From SVFI01 sp045546735 (GTDB taxonomy: Bacteria > Bacillota > Clostridia > Lachnospirales > Lachnospiraceae): a DNA stretch of 13,532 nt. The stretch covers positions 1 to 13,532 of the forward strand of contig JAZQDJ010000104.1 in NCBI GenBank assembly GCA_045546735.1. The letters are read 5' to 3'. Every line of letters begins with the position of its first letter. Within the stretch, counting starts at the first letter, position 1. The notes below the pieces were generated by a model, which saw only the letters and a list, made by a program, of their open reading frames with translations, ran no database searches and had not been told where the DNA came from. This document shows, piece after piece, positions 5,534 through 13,083 of the stretch. Both the position numbers and the translations under genes were made by a program.

Positions 5534-8395
5534 ATGAATCGGATTAAAGTTTTATTAAGTGAATTAGACGGAAAAGGAAAAGTGTTCAGTGTGCTGTTTG
5601 GCGCACTGACACTTTTTGCAGTATTAGGCATTGTTGCGCCGGGGCTGTATGGACAGATGCCAAACTATACGGAGTGGATTTGCGGAGTGACCACATGGAG
5701 TGCTTATAATAAGCAGGCGGATATGAGTATGGTGCAGAGCACTATTATCGGTATTCCGGTGTTCTTTCTGCTTTTTGCATGCATATATGTGTTGTGGAAG
5801 CGTATGGCAGTAGGCGCATCGCCTGTCGCAGGTTATGTATTTGCAACAACCTATGCGGCGGTTCTTTGTATGTTCTATCGAGGAGATAAAGGTGCAGCCG
5901 GATGGCTTCTGCTTTGGCTTTGCCTGTTTGCGGGATACTTTTATCTTGCGGGAAAATCGCGGACAAAAGAGTATGCGCAGATTGTGACTGCTGCCTTTTT
6001 GTCGATGTTGTCGGTAATAGCATTTGTGATGTTTTTGAGTGGTTTTTCTGTTGCTACAGGACGCATATGGAAGAAGTGTGACTGGATTGTATGGGCAGTA
6101 GGAGCAGTTGTTTTTGTGATATCGGTTGTGTGGAAACAGGCGGGAGCTAAGATAAAGTACTTATTTGGAATTCAAGTTATGTTTCCGTTGGCATGGCTTG
6201 GTTGTTTCCGTTTTTATTACACCTATGAAAAAGACGGTGCAATTTTAGAACTGTTCGGTTCCGGGCGATGGAAATGGCTTTGTGTGTTCCTTTGTGTTTT
6301 ATGTTTGGCAGGTTGCATATGGGAATGGAAAAAGCGCGGGCAGACACTGTTTTTTACCACATATTTAATGACGGCTGTCATCCGGGTATTTTCACAGCCC
6401 GAAGGTGTTTTGAATATTGACTATTTTCATAACGGTGAGATTACAATGCCGATGCAGCAGCTTGTTTCCTATGGAAAACTGCCGTATCGCGATTTGATTC
6501 CGATTCACGGTCTGTGTGATTACTATTACGGATTGATAGATTATCTGTTTTTTGACGGAACATACTTGTCCTTGAATGCGGCAAAGACGGTCGGAGACTT
6601 GTTGGCGGCACTTGTGCTTGCAGCAGTTCTGTATTTCGTAATAGAAAATAAAATACAAGGACTTATCGCAGTATATGTGTTTATGCCTTTCCTTGTAACA
6701 TCAGCGGGAATGCGGTACTGGTTTTTGTTTGCTATGTTTTTTGTATTGTTTTCAAAGCGTGTTTGCAAGGGAATGCAGAGTTTATATGTATGGATTTTGC
6801 TTTCTATTTTGGCAATCGCGTGGAATGCGTCCATCGGAGGAGCCGGAGCACTTGCTTTTTTACCGGTTATTTTGTACCGGCTTAAGCGTGATTTGCCGTC
6901 GCAGTGGAAGGCGCTGGGCAGTGCGGAGAGTAAAACGGGAAGGAATCTGACATGGATTGCGTGGATAGTGCTCGGAGCGGTCGGAGTTGCGTTTATTCCG
7001 CTCTTTTTGCAGATTGTCGGATATTTGAAAGAAAATACAGGAACGACGCTCTATGTGAACGGAATGGAGATGCTTGCAGATGTTTCGAAGGTTGCGGATT
7101 ATTTTGTTCCGGGACTTGTGACTGAGCAGGGAACATTTTTTGTGCAGACATTTGCGTTCCTTATCCCGCTTGCAGTGGCCTTTGTGTTTATGTTTGCTAA
7201 GGAAACATTAGGTGCAGGCGAAATGTTTGTGACATATATGCTTGCGTTCTGGGTGCTTGCAAATTATTCATTTGTCCGTTATGACGAAGGATTGCGTTCT
7301 AAAGTGCTCGGAGTATTTTTCCTCTTGTTGACAGCGGTTACGCTTGTATATCGGAAATGGAGTGTATCAGAGTCGGAGGGGAAGAAAACGGCAAGTGTTT
7401 TGTATGCAGCAATGCTCGGCGGAGCAATTGTGCTTGCAGGAGTGAATCCGTTTGTGAATTCGCAAAATCTTGTGCTTTTAAGAGAAGTACCGGAGTCTAT
7501 TGAGACAACGATTATGGGGCGCGAGGTGGAAGATCCGGTCGTACATGTTACCGGAGAACTTGTGGGGATTCCAAGGCTCGGAACGGGATTTGTACAGGGA
7601 AATACACTCGTGAGTCTGCAGAATGTACAAACGGTGGTAAATGCTGCAAAAGAGAACGGGAAATCCGTTTTTGATATTACGAATGCAGTGGCAAATGCGG
7701 TTACTTTGGATATGCCTTTATATTTGCCTTATTCGTCAGCTTACAATATCAGTAATGCGGCGATGCAGGAAAAGGCGATAGAGCTTTTGGATCAAAAGCT
7801 TCCGGATGTTATTTTAGCGGCGCCGGAAATCCGTTTTGATGATGCGCCGTTTAGCTTCAGAAGTATTGGGATGTATTGTTATTTAATGGAACAGGATTAT
7901 GTCCCTTACAAGTATGAAAATGTGATTTATCTTGTGAGAGGGGAAAATCCGTTGCCGGAGGCGGTGCAGGACACAGAGGCGTTTGCGCAGCTGATGCACA
8001 AAAAGGATTTAGCTTATTTGCCGGCTGTTTGGGGGAGTAATGCAGAAAGTATGCAACAGCCGCTGACAGAGATTTTGGTCGGATACAGGACGGAAACGAC
8101 AGAGACAGGTATTCGCATCGTATTTGATGAGCCGCTTACCGGTAATTCGGTTGCGATGATCGGAATAAAAGGCCGGGCATCGGATGATGAGACCGGGGAG
8201 CCTTATGCGGCGATGACAGTTCCAAGTAGTATTGCATCGGAAGGCGAGGCGGTATTTGAGTTTGTCTGCAAAGGAAACGAATATTTGATTCCTGTCTGTT
8301 GCAGTCCTTATTTTACAGAGGAAGCAGAAATACCGTATTTGGAGTTTGATATAGAGACGGAGTTTGAGGAAATTAAGTTTTATAGTTGGAAATAG
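5534..8395 (+). CDS. Large multi-spanning membrane protein resembling GT-C glycosyltransferases
   Basis: 953 residues with roughly 16-18 hydrophobic segments from about 18 to 637, then a predicted extracytoplasmic C-terminal region of some 310 residues. The best motif is at 296-329: DYFHNGEITMPMQQL, then YGKLPYRDLIPIHG. The pattern acidic/HxGE...L..G..PYRD....HG is the first large outer loop of GT-C, polyprenyl-phosphate-sugar-using glycosyltransferases; Asp296 or Glu302 would be the catalytic candidate. A second loop, SFVRYDEGLRSK (579-590), holds another conserved-looking acidic pair. The C-terminal region has no motif I can name. The GGAGAAG ribosome site overlaps the preceding stop, so it is translated with the receiver/pseudokinase gene. 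A role in cell-surface glycan or protein glycosylation is inferred; sugar and acceptor are unknown. A lipid-flipping or polymerase-like role is the alternative. Confidence 0.75.
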   Translation: MNRIKVLLSELDGKGKVFSVLFGALTLFAVLGIVAPGLYGQMPNYTEWICGVTTWSAYNKQADMSMVQSTIIGIPVFFLLFACIYVLWKRMAVGASPVAGYVFATTYAAVLCMFYRGDKGAAGWLLLWLCLFAGYFYLAGKSRTKEYAQIVTAAFLSMLSVIAFVMFLSGFSVATGRIWKKCDWIVWAVGAVVFVISVVWKQAGAKIKYLFGIQVMFPLAWLGCFRFYYTYEKDGAILELFGSGRWKWLCVFLCVLCLAGCIWEWKKRGQTLFFTTYLMTAVIRVFSQPEGVLNIDYFHNGEITMPMQQLVSYGKLPYRDLIPIHGLCDYYYGLIDYLFFDGTYLSLNAAKTVGDLLAALVLAAVLYFVIENKIQGLIAVYVFMPFLVTSAGMRYWFLFAMFFVLFSKRVCKGMQSLYVWILLSILAIAWNASIGGAGALAFLPVILYRLKRDLPSQWKALGSAESKTGRNLTWIAWIVLGAVGVAFIPLFLQIVGYLKENTGTTLYVNGMEMLADVSKVADYFVPGLVTEQGTFFVQTFAFLIPLAVAFVFMFAKETLGAGEMFVTYMLAFWVLANYSFVRYDEGLRSKVLGVFFLLLTAVTLVYRKWSVSESEGKKTASVLYAAMLGGAIVLAGVNPFVNSQNLVLLREVPESIETTIMGREVEDPVVHVTGELVGIPRLGTGFVQGNTLVSLQNVQTVVNAAKENGKSVFDITNAVANAVTLDMPLYLPYSSAYNISNAAMQEKAIELLDQKLPDVILAAPEIRFDDAPFSFRSIGMYCYLMEQDYVPYKYENVIYLVRGENPLPEAVQDTEAFAQLMHKKDLAYLPAVWGSNAESMQQPLTEILVGYRTETTETGIRIVFDEPLTGNSVAMIGIKGRASDDETGEPYAAMTVPSSIASEGEAVFEFVCKGNEYLIPVCCSPYFTEEAEIPYLEFDIETEFEEIKFYSWK

Positions 8396-8411
8396 AAGAG
8401 TGTAAATAAAT

Positions 8412-8451
8412 AGGAGTCATGCAAATATTATTTTGCATGACTCCTTGTTTT
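8412..8451 (+). terminator. Perfect 14-bp hairpin terminator shared by convergent genes
   Basis: AGGAGTCATGCAAA (8412-8425) pairs without mismatch with TTTGCATGACTCCT (8432-8445), with a 6-base loop. TGTTTT follows on +, and ATTTATTT follows on -. It sits 16 bases after the + gene stop and 4 bases from the stop of the PBP gene on -, so it can end both transcripts. Confidence 0.88.
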
Positions 8452-11101
8452 ATTGCGTTGGTATTTCATCGGCATTTGCCTGCGCATCAATTTGCTGCTG
8501 TTGCTGTTGTGCAGCCTGTTGTTGTGCAGCAGCCTGCTGTTGCTGTAAGGCAGCTTGTGCAGCCTGGATTGCTGCAATATTGTTCGGGTCAAGGAAATAG
8601 GTTGCTGTGTGCGGACAATAGTTTGCAAGTCCCGGTGTTCCGTCATCGGCAGGCGGGATTTCAACAACGCCCGGTCTCTGGAACGGACATGTTGTACATG
8701 CACTCATTCCGGTTGCGGCGCAAACCATTCCGTTTACGTGTACGCTGCAGGAATCGGTAGGAACCGTACCCTCTGCAAAGTACTCGGTTGCAAGGAACGC
8801 ATCGCAAATACCTGCAATCGGCTGTTTTCCTGATTTTGAACATATTGTTGCAGTTACAATACCGCTTGGCTTCTGGAAAGAAGCAGCAGGTAAATTCTCG
8901 TGTATCTGTGACATGACTTTACGCCACATTGCTTTAGAAAGTGCTGTCTCAGAAGAAGAACGCATCTTCACGTTGTTATCATAACCGGTCCAGGTGCTTG
9001 CTGTGTAGTAAGGTGTGTAGCCTGAGAACCATACGTCCTTATTGTCAGAAGTAGTACCGGTTTTTCCGGCGATTGCAATATCGCCGCCGAAGTTAACAGC
9101 ACCACCGGTTCCTTTTGTTACAACGTCAACCATGGCATCTGTCAAAAGATAAGCCGTAGTTTCTTTGATAACCTGTCTGGATTCCGGCGCAGTATTGTCA
9201 ATCAAGACGTTTCCGTCGTGGTCTAAAATCTTTGTAAATAATGTCGGCTTGATATATTTACCGCCGTTAGCAATCGCTGCGTAGGCACCGGTTAATTCCA
9301 TGTTGGTAACACCGTCTGTTACACCGCCGAGTGCGAGGGACTGGGTAATATCCGTGAAAATTTTCACGCCATCTTCTGTGTCTACTTCACGTTTGGCTAC
9401 AAGTGTTGTAAAACCAAAGTCTTTCAAATAATCAAAACCGAGCTGAGGATTAATCTGTGTCAAAGTTTTTACCGTTACGATATTCAGTGACTGTTCGATA
9501 CCGTAGCGGAGAGTACAAATACCTTTGTAGGCTTCGCCGTACCAGTTCCGGACAGGAGTACCGTCATCATATGCAAACTCTGCGTCATTTTGTACAGTTG
9601 CGAGCGTCATACCTGCACTGTCAAGAGCCGGGGCATACGCTGCAAGTACTTTGAATGTGGAACCCGGCTGACGGGTAGTATCAGTCGCACGGTTTAATGT
9701 ACGGCTCGCAATCTTAGTTCCGCGGCCGCCGACCATGGCAACCACATGTCCGGTTGACTGATCCTCAACAACGATGGAAACCTGTGGCTGAGGAGTGAGC
9801 GTGATGCTTTCGTCATGCACCTTGTCCCCGGGGCCGAGTACTGCTTCCTGATATAAGGCGATATCTTCATAGGCAGCATCCTGCGAGTCATAAAGAAGAT
9901 CGTAAGCAGCACTTTGCTGTTGGAAATAGGATTTAAACATTTCGGTTGAATGATTTGCATATTCACCGCTGCTTGTTTTAATTGTGAGCTGATAATCTAA
10001 TAGCCACTTCACATTTTCCGGATAGTTTGCTTCGTCGTTATAGATGTCGTCGCAAATTTTTTGAATCTTCGGATCCTGTGTGGTCTGAATTTGAAGACCG
10101 CCGCTGTATACAAGCTTGTAGGCCTGTGTTTCGTTATATCCTTTTTGTTCCATCAGAACCTGTGTTACTTCATCAATCAGAGCATCGACAAAGTAGGTGT
10201 TGATGGATTCGGTATCTTTTTCTTCGTTGACCATCTGAATACGGGCATATACATTGTCCGCGATGGCAGTGTCAAGTTCTGCCTGCGTAATATAACCTTG
10301 TTGATACATTTTTTTCAGAACCGTGGAACGGCGTTCTGCATTGTCCATCGGATGTGAAATCGGGTTATATTTGGAAGGGTTCTGTGTAATACCTGCAATA
10401 ACCGCACATTCTGACAAGGTCAGCTGCGATACCGGTTTGTTAAAATAACGCATGGAAGCGGCCTGTACACCGAGTGTATTCTGACCGAGGTTGATAGAGT
10501 TCATATAGAGCTCTAAAATCGTTTCTTTATCCATTCGTTTTTCAAGCTCAATCGCCAGATACTGTTCCTGAATTTTACGCTTGATTTTTACGAAGTTGGA
10601 ATTTTCGCCGACCCAACCTTCAAAAACGTTATTTTTCAAAAGCTGCTGTGTGATGGTACTTGCACCCTGTGAGAGGTCGCGCGTCTGCACAGCAATCCAT
10701 GCAGCACGGCCGATACCTTTGATGTCAATACCGTTGTGCTGGTAGAAACGTTCATCCTCGATAGCGACAAAGGCGTCGCACATATCCTGAGGGATTAAAT
10801 CGATGTTGACGTAACTACGGTTGGAATCGGTACCGACGAGCTTGGCGATCTGTTTGCCGGATGCGTCATAAACAACCGTGGCATATCCGGTCGGACGCAC
10901 GTCCAAACTCGAGATATCCGGAGCTGAGGCAAGGATACCTTTAAAGATACCGATACCGAAACAGACACCGATAATGCCGACTGCTATCACACATACGAGT
11001 AATGCTTTTAAAAAGTAAAGCATAAACATTTTGCTGAATTTAGTTGATTTTGAATTGAGCTGCCGCTGCTTACGGCGAATGCTCCTTTTGCCATAGTTCA
11101 T
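8450..11101 (-). CDS. Class A penicillin-binding protein (peptidoglycan transglycosylase/transpeptidase, PBP1A family)
   Basis: Polymerises lipid II and cross-links peptidoglycan outside the membrane. 883 residues: a short basic cytoplasmic tail; one membrane anchor (about 32-55); a GT51 glycosyltransferase domain (about 90-280) with AIEDERFYQHNGID (catalytic Glu115), GASTITQQLLKN and LELYMNSINLG; a linker domain; and a transpeptidase domain with STFK (Ser481, Lys484), SLN (538-540) and KTGT (680-683). After the catalytic domain come seven cysteines between about 754 and 829 and a Gln/Ala-rich tail (about 841-875). The start at 11101 has a GGGAGG site eight bases upstream. Earlier in-frame Met codons (11146, 11125) are too close to or upstream of the promoter. 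Length is near B. subtilis PonA. The promoter is divergent from the ECF sigma gene, suggesting an envelope regulon. Confidence 0.95.
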   Translation of the reverse strand: MNYGKRSIRRKQRQLNSKSTKFSKMFMLYFLKALLVCVIAVGIIGVCFGIGIFKGILASAPDISSLDVRPTGYATVVYDASGKQIAKLVGTDSNRSYVNIDLIPQDMCDAFVAIEDERFYQHNGIDIKGIGRAAWIAVQTRDLSQGASTITQQLLKNNVFEGWVGENSNFVKIKRKIQEQYLAIELEKRMDKETILELYMNSINLGQNTLGVQAASMRYFNKPVSQLTLSECAVIAGITQNPSKYNPISHPMDNAERRSTVLKKMYQQGYITQAELDTAIADNVYARIQMVNEEKDTESINTYFVDALIDEVTQVLMEQKGYNETQAYKLVYSGGLQIQTTQDPKIQKICDDIYNDEANYPENVKWLLDYQLTIKTSSGEYANHSTEMFKSYFQQQSAAYDLLYDSQDAAYEDIALYQEAVLGPGDKVHDESITLTPQPQVSIVVEDQSTGHVVAMVGGRGTKIASRTLNRATDTTRQPGSTFKVLAAYAPALDSAGMTLATVQNDAEFAYDDGTPVRNWYGEAYKGICTLRYGIEQSLNIVTVKTLTQINPQLGFDYLKDFGFTTLVAKREVDTEDGVKIFTDITQSLALGGVTDGVTNMELTGAYAAIANGGKYIKPTLFTKILDHDGNVLIDNTAPESRQVIKETTAYLLTDAMVDVVTKGTGGAVNFGGDIAIAGKTGTTSDNKDVWFSGYTPYYTASTWTGYDNNVKMRSSSETALSKAMWRKVMSQIHENLPAASFQKPSGIVTATICSKSGKQPIAGICDAFLATEYFAEGTVPTDSCSVHVNGMVCAATGMSACTTCPFQRPGVVEIPPADDGTPGLANYCPHTATYFLDPNNIAAIQAAQAALQQQQAAAQQQAAQQQQQQIDAQANADEIPTQ

Positions 11102-11126
11102 GAACATAGCCTCCCTATTCTTCATG

Positions 11127-11135
11127 ATTATACCA
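11127..11135 (-). promoter_or_regulatory. Extended -10 promoter of the PBP gene
   Basis: On the minus strand TGGTATAAT is a perfect extended -10 element (TATAAT on plus 11127-11132). No good -35 is seen at 17 bases, as is usual for extended -10 promoters. RNA would start near 11120, leaving a short leader of about 20 bases that holds the ribosome site. This decides the start codon at 11101. Confidence 0.72.
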
Positions 11136-11151
11136 AAAACAGACATTAAAA

Positions 11152-11167
11152 GGAAGAAAAATCTTCC
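11152..11167. promoter_or_regulatory. Inverted repeat at the -35 region of the PBP promoter
   Basis: GGAAGA-AAAA-TCTTCC is a perfect 6-bp inverted repeat that covers the -35 position of the divergent PBP promoter. It could be a protein-binding site. Its length and purine/pyrimidine-rich arms leave chance possible. Confidence 0.3.
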
Positions 11168-11173
11168 ATGTTA

Positions 11174-11202
11174 GAAATTGTTCACAAATAAAAACACGTC
11201 TA
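11174..11202 (+). promoter_or_regulatory. Weak candidate ECF-type promoter upstream of the sigma gene
   Basis: GAAATT (11174-11179), 17 bases, then CGTCTA (11197-11202) loosely resembles the GAAAC/CGTC pattern used by Firmicute ECF sigma factors, which often drive their own genes. RNA would start about 90 bases before the GTG. The -35 lacks the AAC core, so this is only a candidate. Confidence 0.25.
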
Positions 11203-11258
11203 TACGAAAAAAGTTCAAAATTTATCGCACATTTTTGTGGGTATAGGCGTTATTATAG

Positions 11259-11272
11259 TGAAAGGCCTTTCA
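11259..11272. promoter_or_regulatory. 14-bp perfect palindrome before the ECF sigma gene
   Basis: TGAAAGGCCTTTCA is a perfect palindrome without spacer, 29-42 bases before the sigma gene start and directly after the A+T-rich TATTATAG, which could be a -10 element. Position and symmetry suggest an operator for a dimeric regulator. Confidence 0.45.
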
Positions 11273-11300
11273 AAAGATACGACGGATAGGTGGTGAACTT

Positions 11301-11804
11301 GTGGATAGAACAGAGTATGAACGGATAGCAACACAATATTTGGACATGGTGTATAAAATAGCCCTAAATTATACCGGTAAAGCTACAGACGCAGATGATG
11401 TGGTGCAGCAGACATTTTACAAACTGCTTGTGAAAAAACGCAGTTTTGCAGATGAAGAACACATAAAAAGATGGCTGATCAGGGTATGTATCAACGAGTG
11501 CAACAGTTTGTTTTCCGGTTTTTGGAGAAAAAATGTAAAGTTCTTTTCGGAAAAAGAGGAAACGGACCCGGAAATGAGTATTTTACCTGAAATGGATTGT
11601 GAAGATGTACTTTTATTGTACGAGGCGCTTAGTAAACTTCCGCCAAAGTGCAGAATTGTCATATATTTGTTCTATTATGAGGGATATAAAACGCAGGAAA
11701 TTGCGCAGATTTTACATATGAAAGACGCGACTGTGAGGACCAGACTTGTCCGTGGACGGAAATTGTTAAAAGAAGAGCTGAAGGAGGCGTGGGAAGATGA
11801 ATAA
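11301..11804 (+). CDS. ECF (group 4) RNA polymerase sigma factor
   Basis: 167 residues, the usual size for an extracytoplasmic-function sigma factor, with only regions 2 and 4. Region 2 (about 10-72) has YLDMVYKIALNYTG, DADDVVQQTFYKLL (30-43, core binding) and HIKRWLIRVCINECNS (54-69, -10 recognition). Region 4 (about 104-160) has LSKLPPKCRIVIYLFYYEGY and the helix-turn-helix TQEIAQILHMKDATVRTRL (131-149). The start is GTG at 11301 with a strong AGGTGGTGA site. Its stop overlaps the next gene by 8 bp, the usual sign of a sigma/anti-sigma pair. It is divergent from the PBP gene, so an envelope-stress role is likely but inferred. Which ECF subgroup it belongs to cannot be settled here. Confidence 0.94.
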   Translation: MDRTEYERIATQYLDMVYKIALNYTGKATDADDVVQQTFYKLLVKKRSFADEEHIKRWLIRVCINECNSLFSGFWRKNVKFFSEKEETDPEMSILPEMDCEDVLLLYEALSKLPPKCRIVIYLFYYEGYKTQEIAQILHMKDATVRTRLVRGRKLLKEELKEAWEDE

Positions 11805-12330
11805 TCAGGAAAAATTCAAACAGACCTTTGATCAGGTACATGCGCCTGAGGAACTGCTTGGAAAGGTGATGGATATGCAGATGGAAAAGAAAGAATTTAG
11901 GACAAGAAATTTGGTAAAAGCCCTTGTGTGTGCAGTGGCGTTGGGGCTTGGACTGTTCGGGGCCGGAAACGGAATATGTTATGCAGCGACCGGTGAGAGC
12001 CTTGTGACGAAGATGAAGGTTATCATCGACGGAGAAGAAAAATTATATGATGTAGAGTGGAAACAGCAGGGGAATGTTTATCATGGTAATGTCACAATCC
12101 CAAGTGAGGACGGTTCTTCTGTTACAGTTTTGACCGTGTCGGACGACATTCCGGAAAATATGGATGTATATATGGATATTTCTAAGGAAGAAACGACCGG
12201 CGAAGACGGTATTACGGAAGAAGAAACCGTGGAAATTGAAATCAGGGAAGAGGAAAAGGTGAAGTCTTTTATTTATGATTCTTCGGTAGTACCTGAAAAA
12301 ACGGAGGAGGATATGGACGTTTCGGAATAA
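11797..12330 (+). CDS. Putative anti-sigma factor, single-pass membrane protein
   Basis: 177 residues. The N-terminal cytoplasmic part has the FDQVHAPEELLGKVMDM motif (11-27) seen at the start of Firmicute DUF4179-like anti-sigma proteins. One membrane segment follows (about 39-60), then an extracytoplasmic domain of about 115 residues that is strongly acidic toward the end (EEETVEIEIREEEKVK, 141-156). There is no HxxxCxxC zinc anti-sigma motif, so it is not a ZAS-type RsiW homologue. It starts inside the end of the ECF sigma gene, after an AAGGAGG site. Holding the sigma factor at the membrane until an envelope signal arrives is the inferred role; the sequence shows topology and context, not the mechanism. 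A terminator follows 30 bases after the stop. Confidence 0.78.
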   Translation: MNNQEKFKQTFDQVHAPEELLGKVMDMQMEKKEFRTRNLVKALVCAVALGLGLFGAGNGICYAATGESLVTKMKVIIDGEEKLYDVEWKQQGNVYHGNVTIPSEDGSSVTVLTVSDDIPENMDVYMDISKEETTGEDGITEEETVEIEIREEEKVKSFIYDSSVVPEKTEEDMDVSE

Positions 12331-12342
12331 TTCTTATATAAT
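12314..12342 (+). promoter_or_regulatory. Candidate sigma-A promoter for yigZ, upstream of the terminator
   Basis: TGGACG (12314-12319), a 17-base spacer and TATAAT (12337-12342) match consensus at 4/6 and 6/6. The -35 lies inside the end of the anti-sigma gene. RNA would start near 12349 and pass through the hairpin at 12360-12390 before reaching yigZ. Confidence 0.6.
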
Positions 12343-12359
12343 TGTTTCAGATTTAGTGG

Positions 12360-12390
12360 AAAAAGGCCCGGTCGATCGGGTCTTTTTTTC
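12360..12390 (+). terminator. Intrinsic terminator between the anti-sigma gene and yigZ
   Basis: GGCCCG (12365-12370) pairs with CGGGTC (12377-12382, one G-U), extended by flanking A/T pairs and followed by seven T's. It ends the sigma/anti-sigma operon. It also lies in the leader of yigZ, 17 bases before that start codon. Confidence 0.85.
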
Positions 12391-12406
12391 GGAAACGGAG
12401 TAGGAT

Positions 12407-13021
12407 ATGAAAATCATTCTGGAACAGGCAGAAGGAGAAATTATAGAAAAGAAATCGCGCTTTATTGCAACGATGAGCCCGGTGGAGACGCAGGAGGAAG
12501 CAGAGCAGTTTATTGCGCAGTGCAAAAAGAAATATTGGGATGCGCGTCACAATTGCAGTGCTTACGTGATTGGGGAGAACAATGAAATTATGCATTCTTC
12601 CGATGACGGTGAACCGAGCGGAACAGCAGGAAGACCGATGCTTTCTGTGTTGACCGGTGCGGATCTTCATAATGTTGCGGTTGTAGTTACCAGGTATTTC
12701 GGGGGAGTTTTACTCGGAACCGGCGGACTTGTGCGCGCGTATCAGGGAGCAGTCTCAGCAGCAATTGAAAACTGTCAAATCGAAGAGCAGATAGATTTGC
12801 AGCTTCTTGATGTTACGGTAGAGTATGGGGATATCGGGAAACTTCAGTATTTTATGGAACAAAAGCAGGATTACCGCCTTGAAGGAACCGACTACGGGGT
12901 AAAGGTTGTATTTCATATTGCAGTTCCGGTGGAGATGACAGAGCGGGCAAAGGATGAATTTGTGCAATTAACAGGCGGAAAAGCTGAGATTTCGATGGGA
13001 GATGTAGTTGCATCGGTGTAG
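12407..13021 (+). CDS. yigZ: YigZ/IMPACT family protein (UPF0029)
   Basis: 204 residues, the usual size. The N-terminal IMPACT (UPF0029) domain carries both signatures, HSSDDGEPSGTAGRPML (63-79) and VVVTRYFGGVLLGTGGLVRA (92-111). A ferredoxin-like DUF1949 domain follows (about 133-195). Eukaryotic IMPACT proteins regulate the kinase Gcn2; the bacterial protein has structural links to RNA- or factor-binding folds, but its cellular role is not well established. No signal peptide or membrane segment, so cytoplasmic. The ATG has a GGAG site six bases upstream. No clear terminator follows the stop. The gene is transcribed in the same direction as the sigma/anti-sigma pair but is separated from it by a terminator. 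Confidence 0.93.
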   Translation: MKIILEQAEGEIIEKKSRFIATMSPVETQEEAEQFIAQCKKKYWDARHNCSAYVIGENNEIMHSSDDGEPSGTAGRPMLSVLTGADLHNVAVVVTRYFGGVLLGTGGLVRAYQGAVSAAIENCQIEEQIDLQLLDVTVEYGDIGKLQYFMEQKQDYRLEGTDYGVKVVFHIAVPVEMTERAKDEFVQLTGGKAEISMGDVVASV

Positions 13022-13083
13022 GATTTTTGTACAAAGTGCTATGCATGGGGAGATGCAAGGTGCGGAGTGCTCATGTGTGGGCG

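Noticed and set aside
8460..8590. Trinucleotide-like GCT/GTT repeat tract
   Set aside because: It is the coding sequence of the Gln/Ala-rich tail of the PBP on the minus strand, with mixed CAG/CAA codons, not a separate repeat element.
11102..11146. Earlier Met codons for the PBP (11146, 11125 and 11107)
   Set aside because: The promoter's -10 box is at 11127-11132, so the two outer starts lie outside or at the edge of the RNA. The one at 11107 is only two bases from the GGGAGG site; 11101 has proper spacing.
13043..13058. TGCAT-GGGGAG-ATGCA hairpin as a terminator for yigZ
   Set aside because: Only 5 bp of stem, and no T tract follows.
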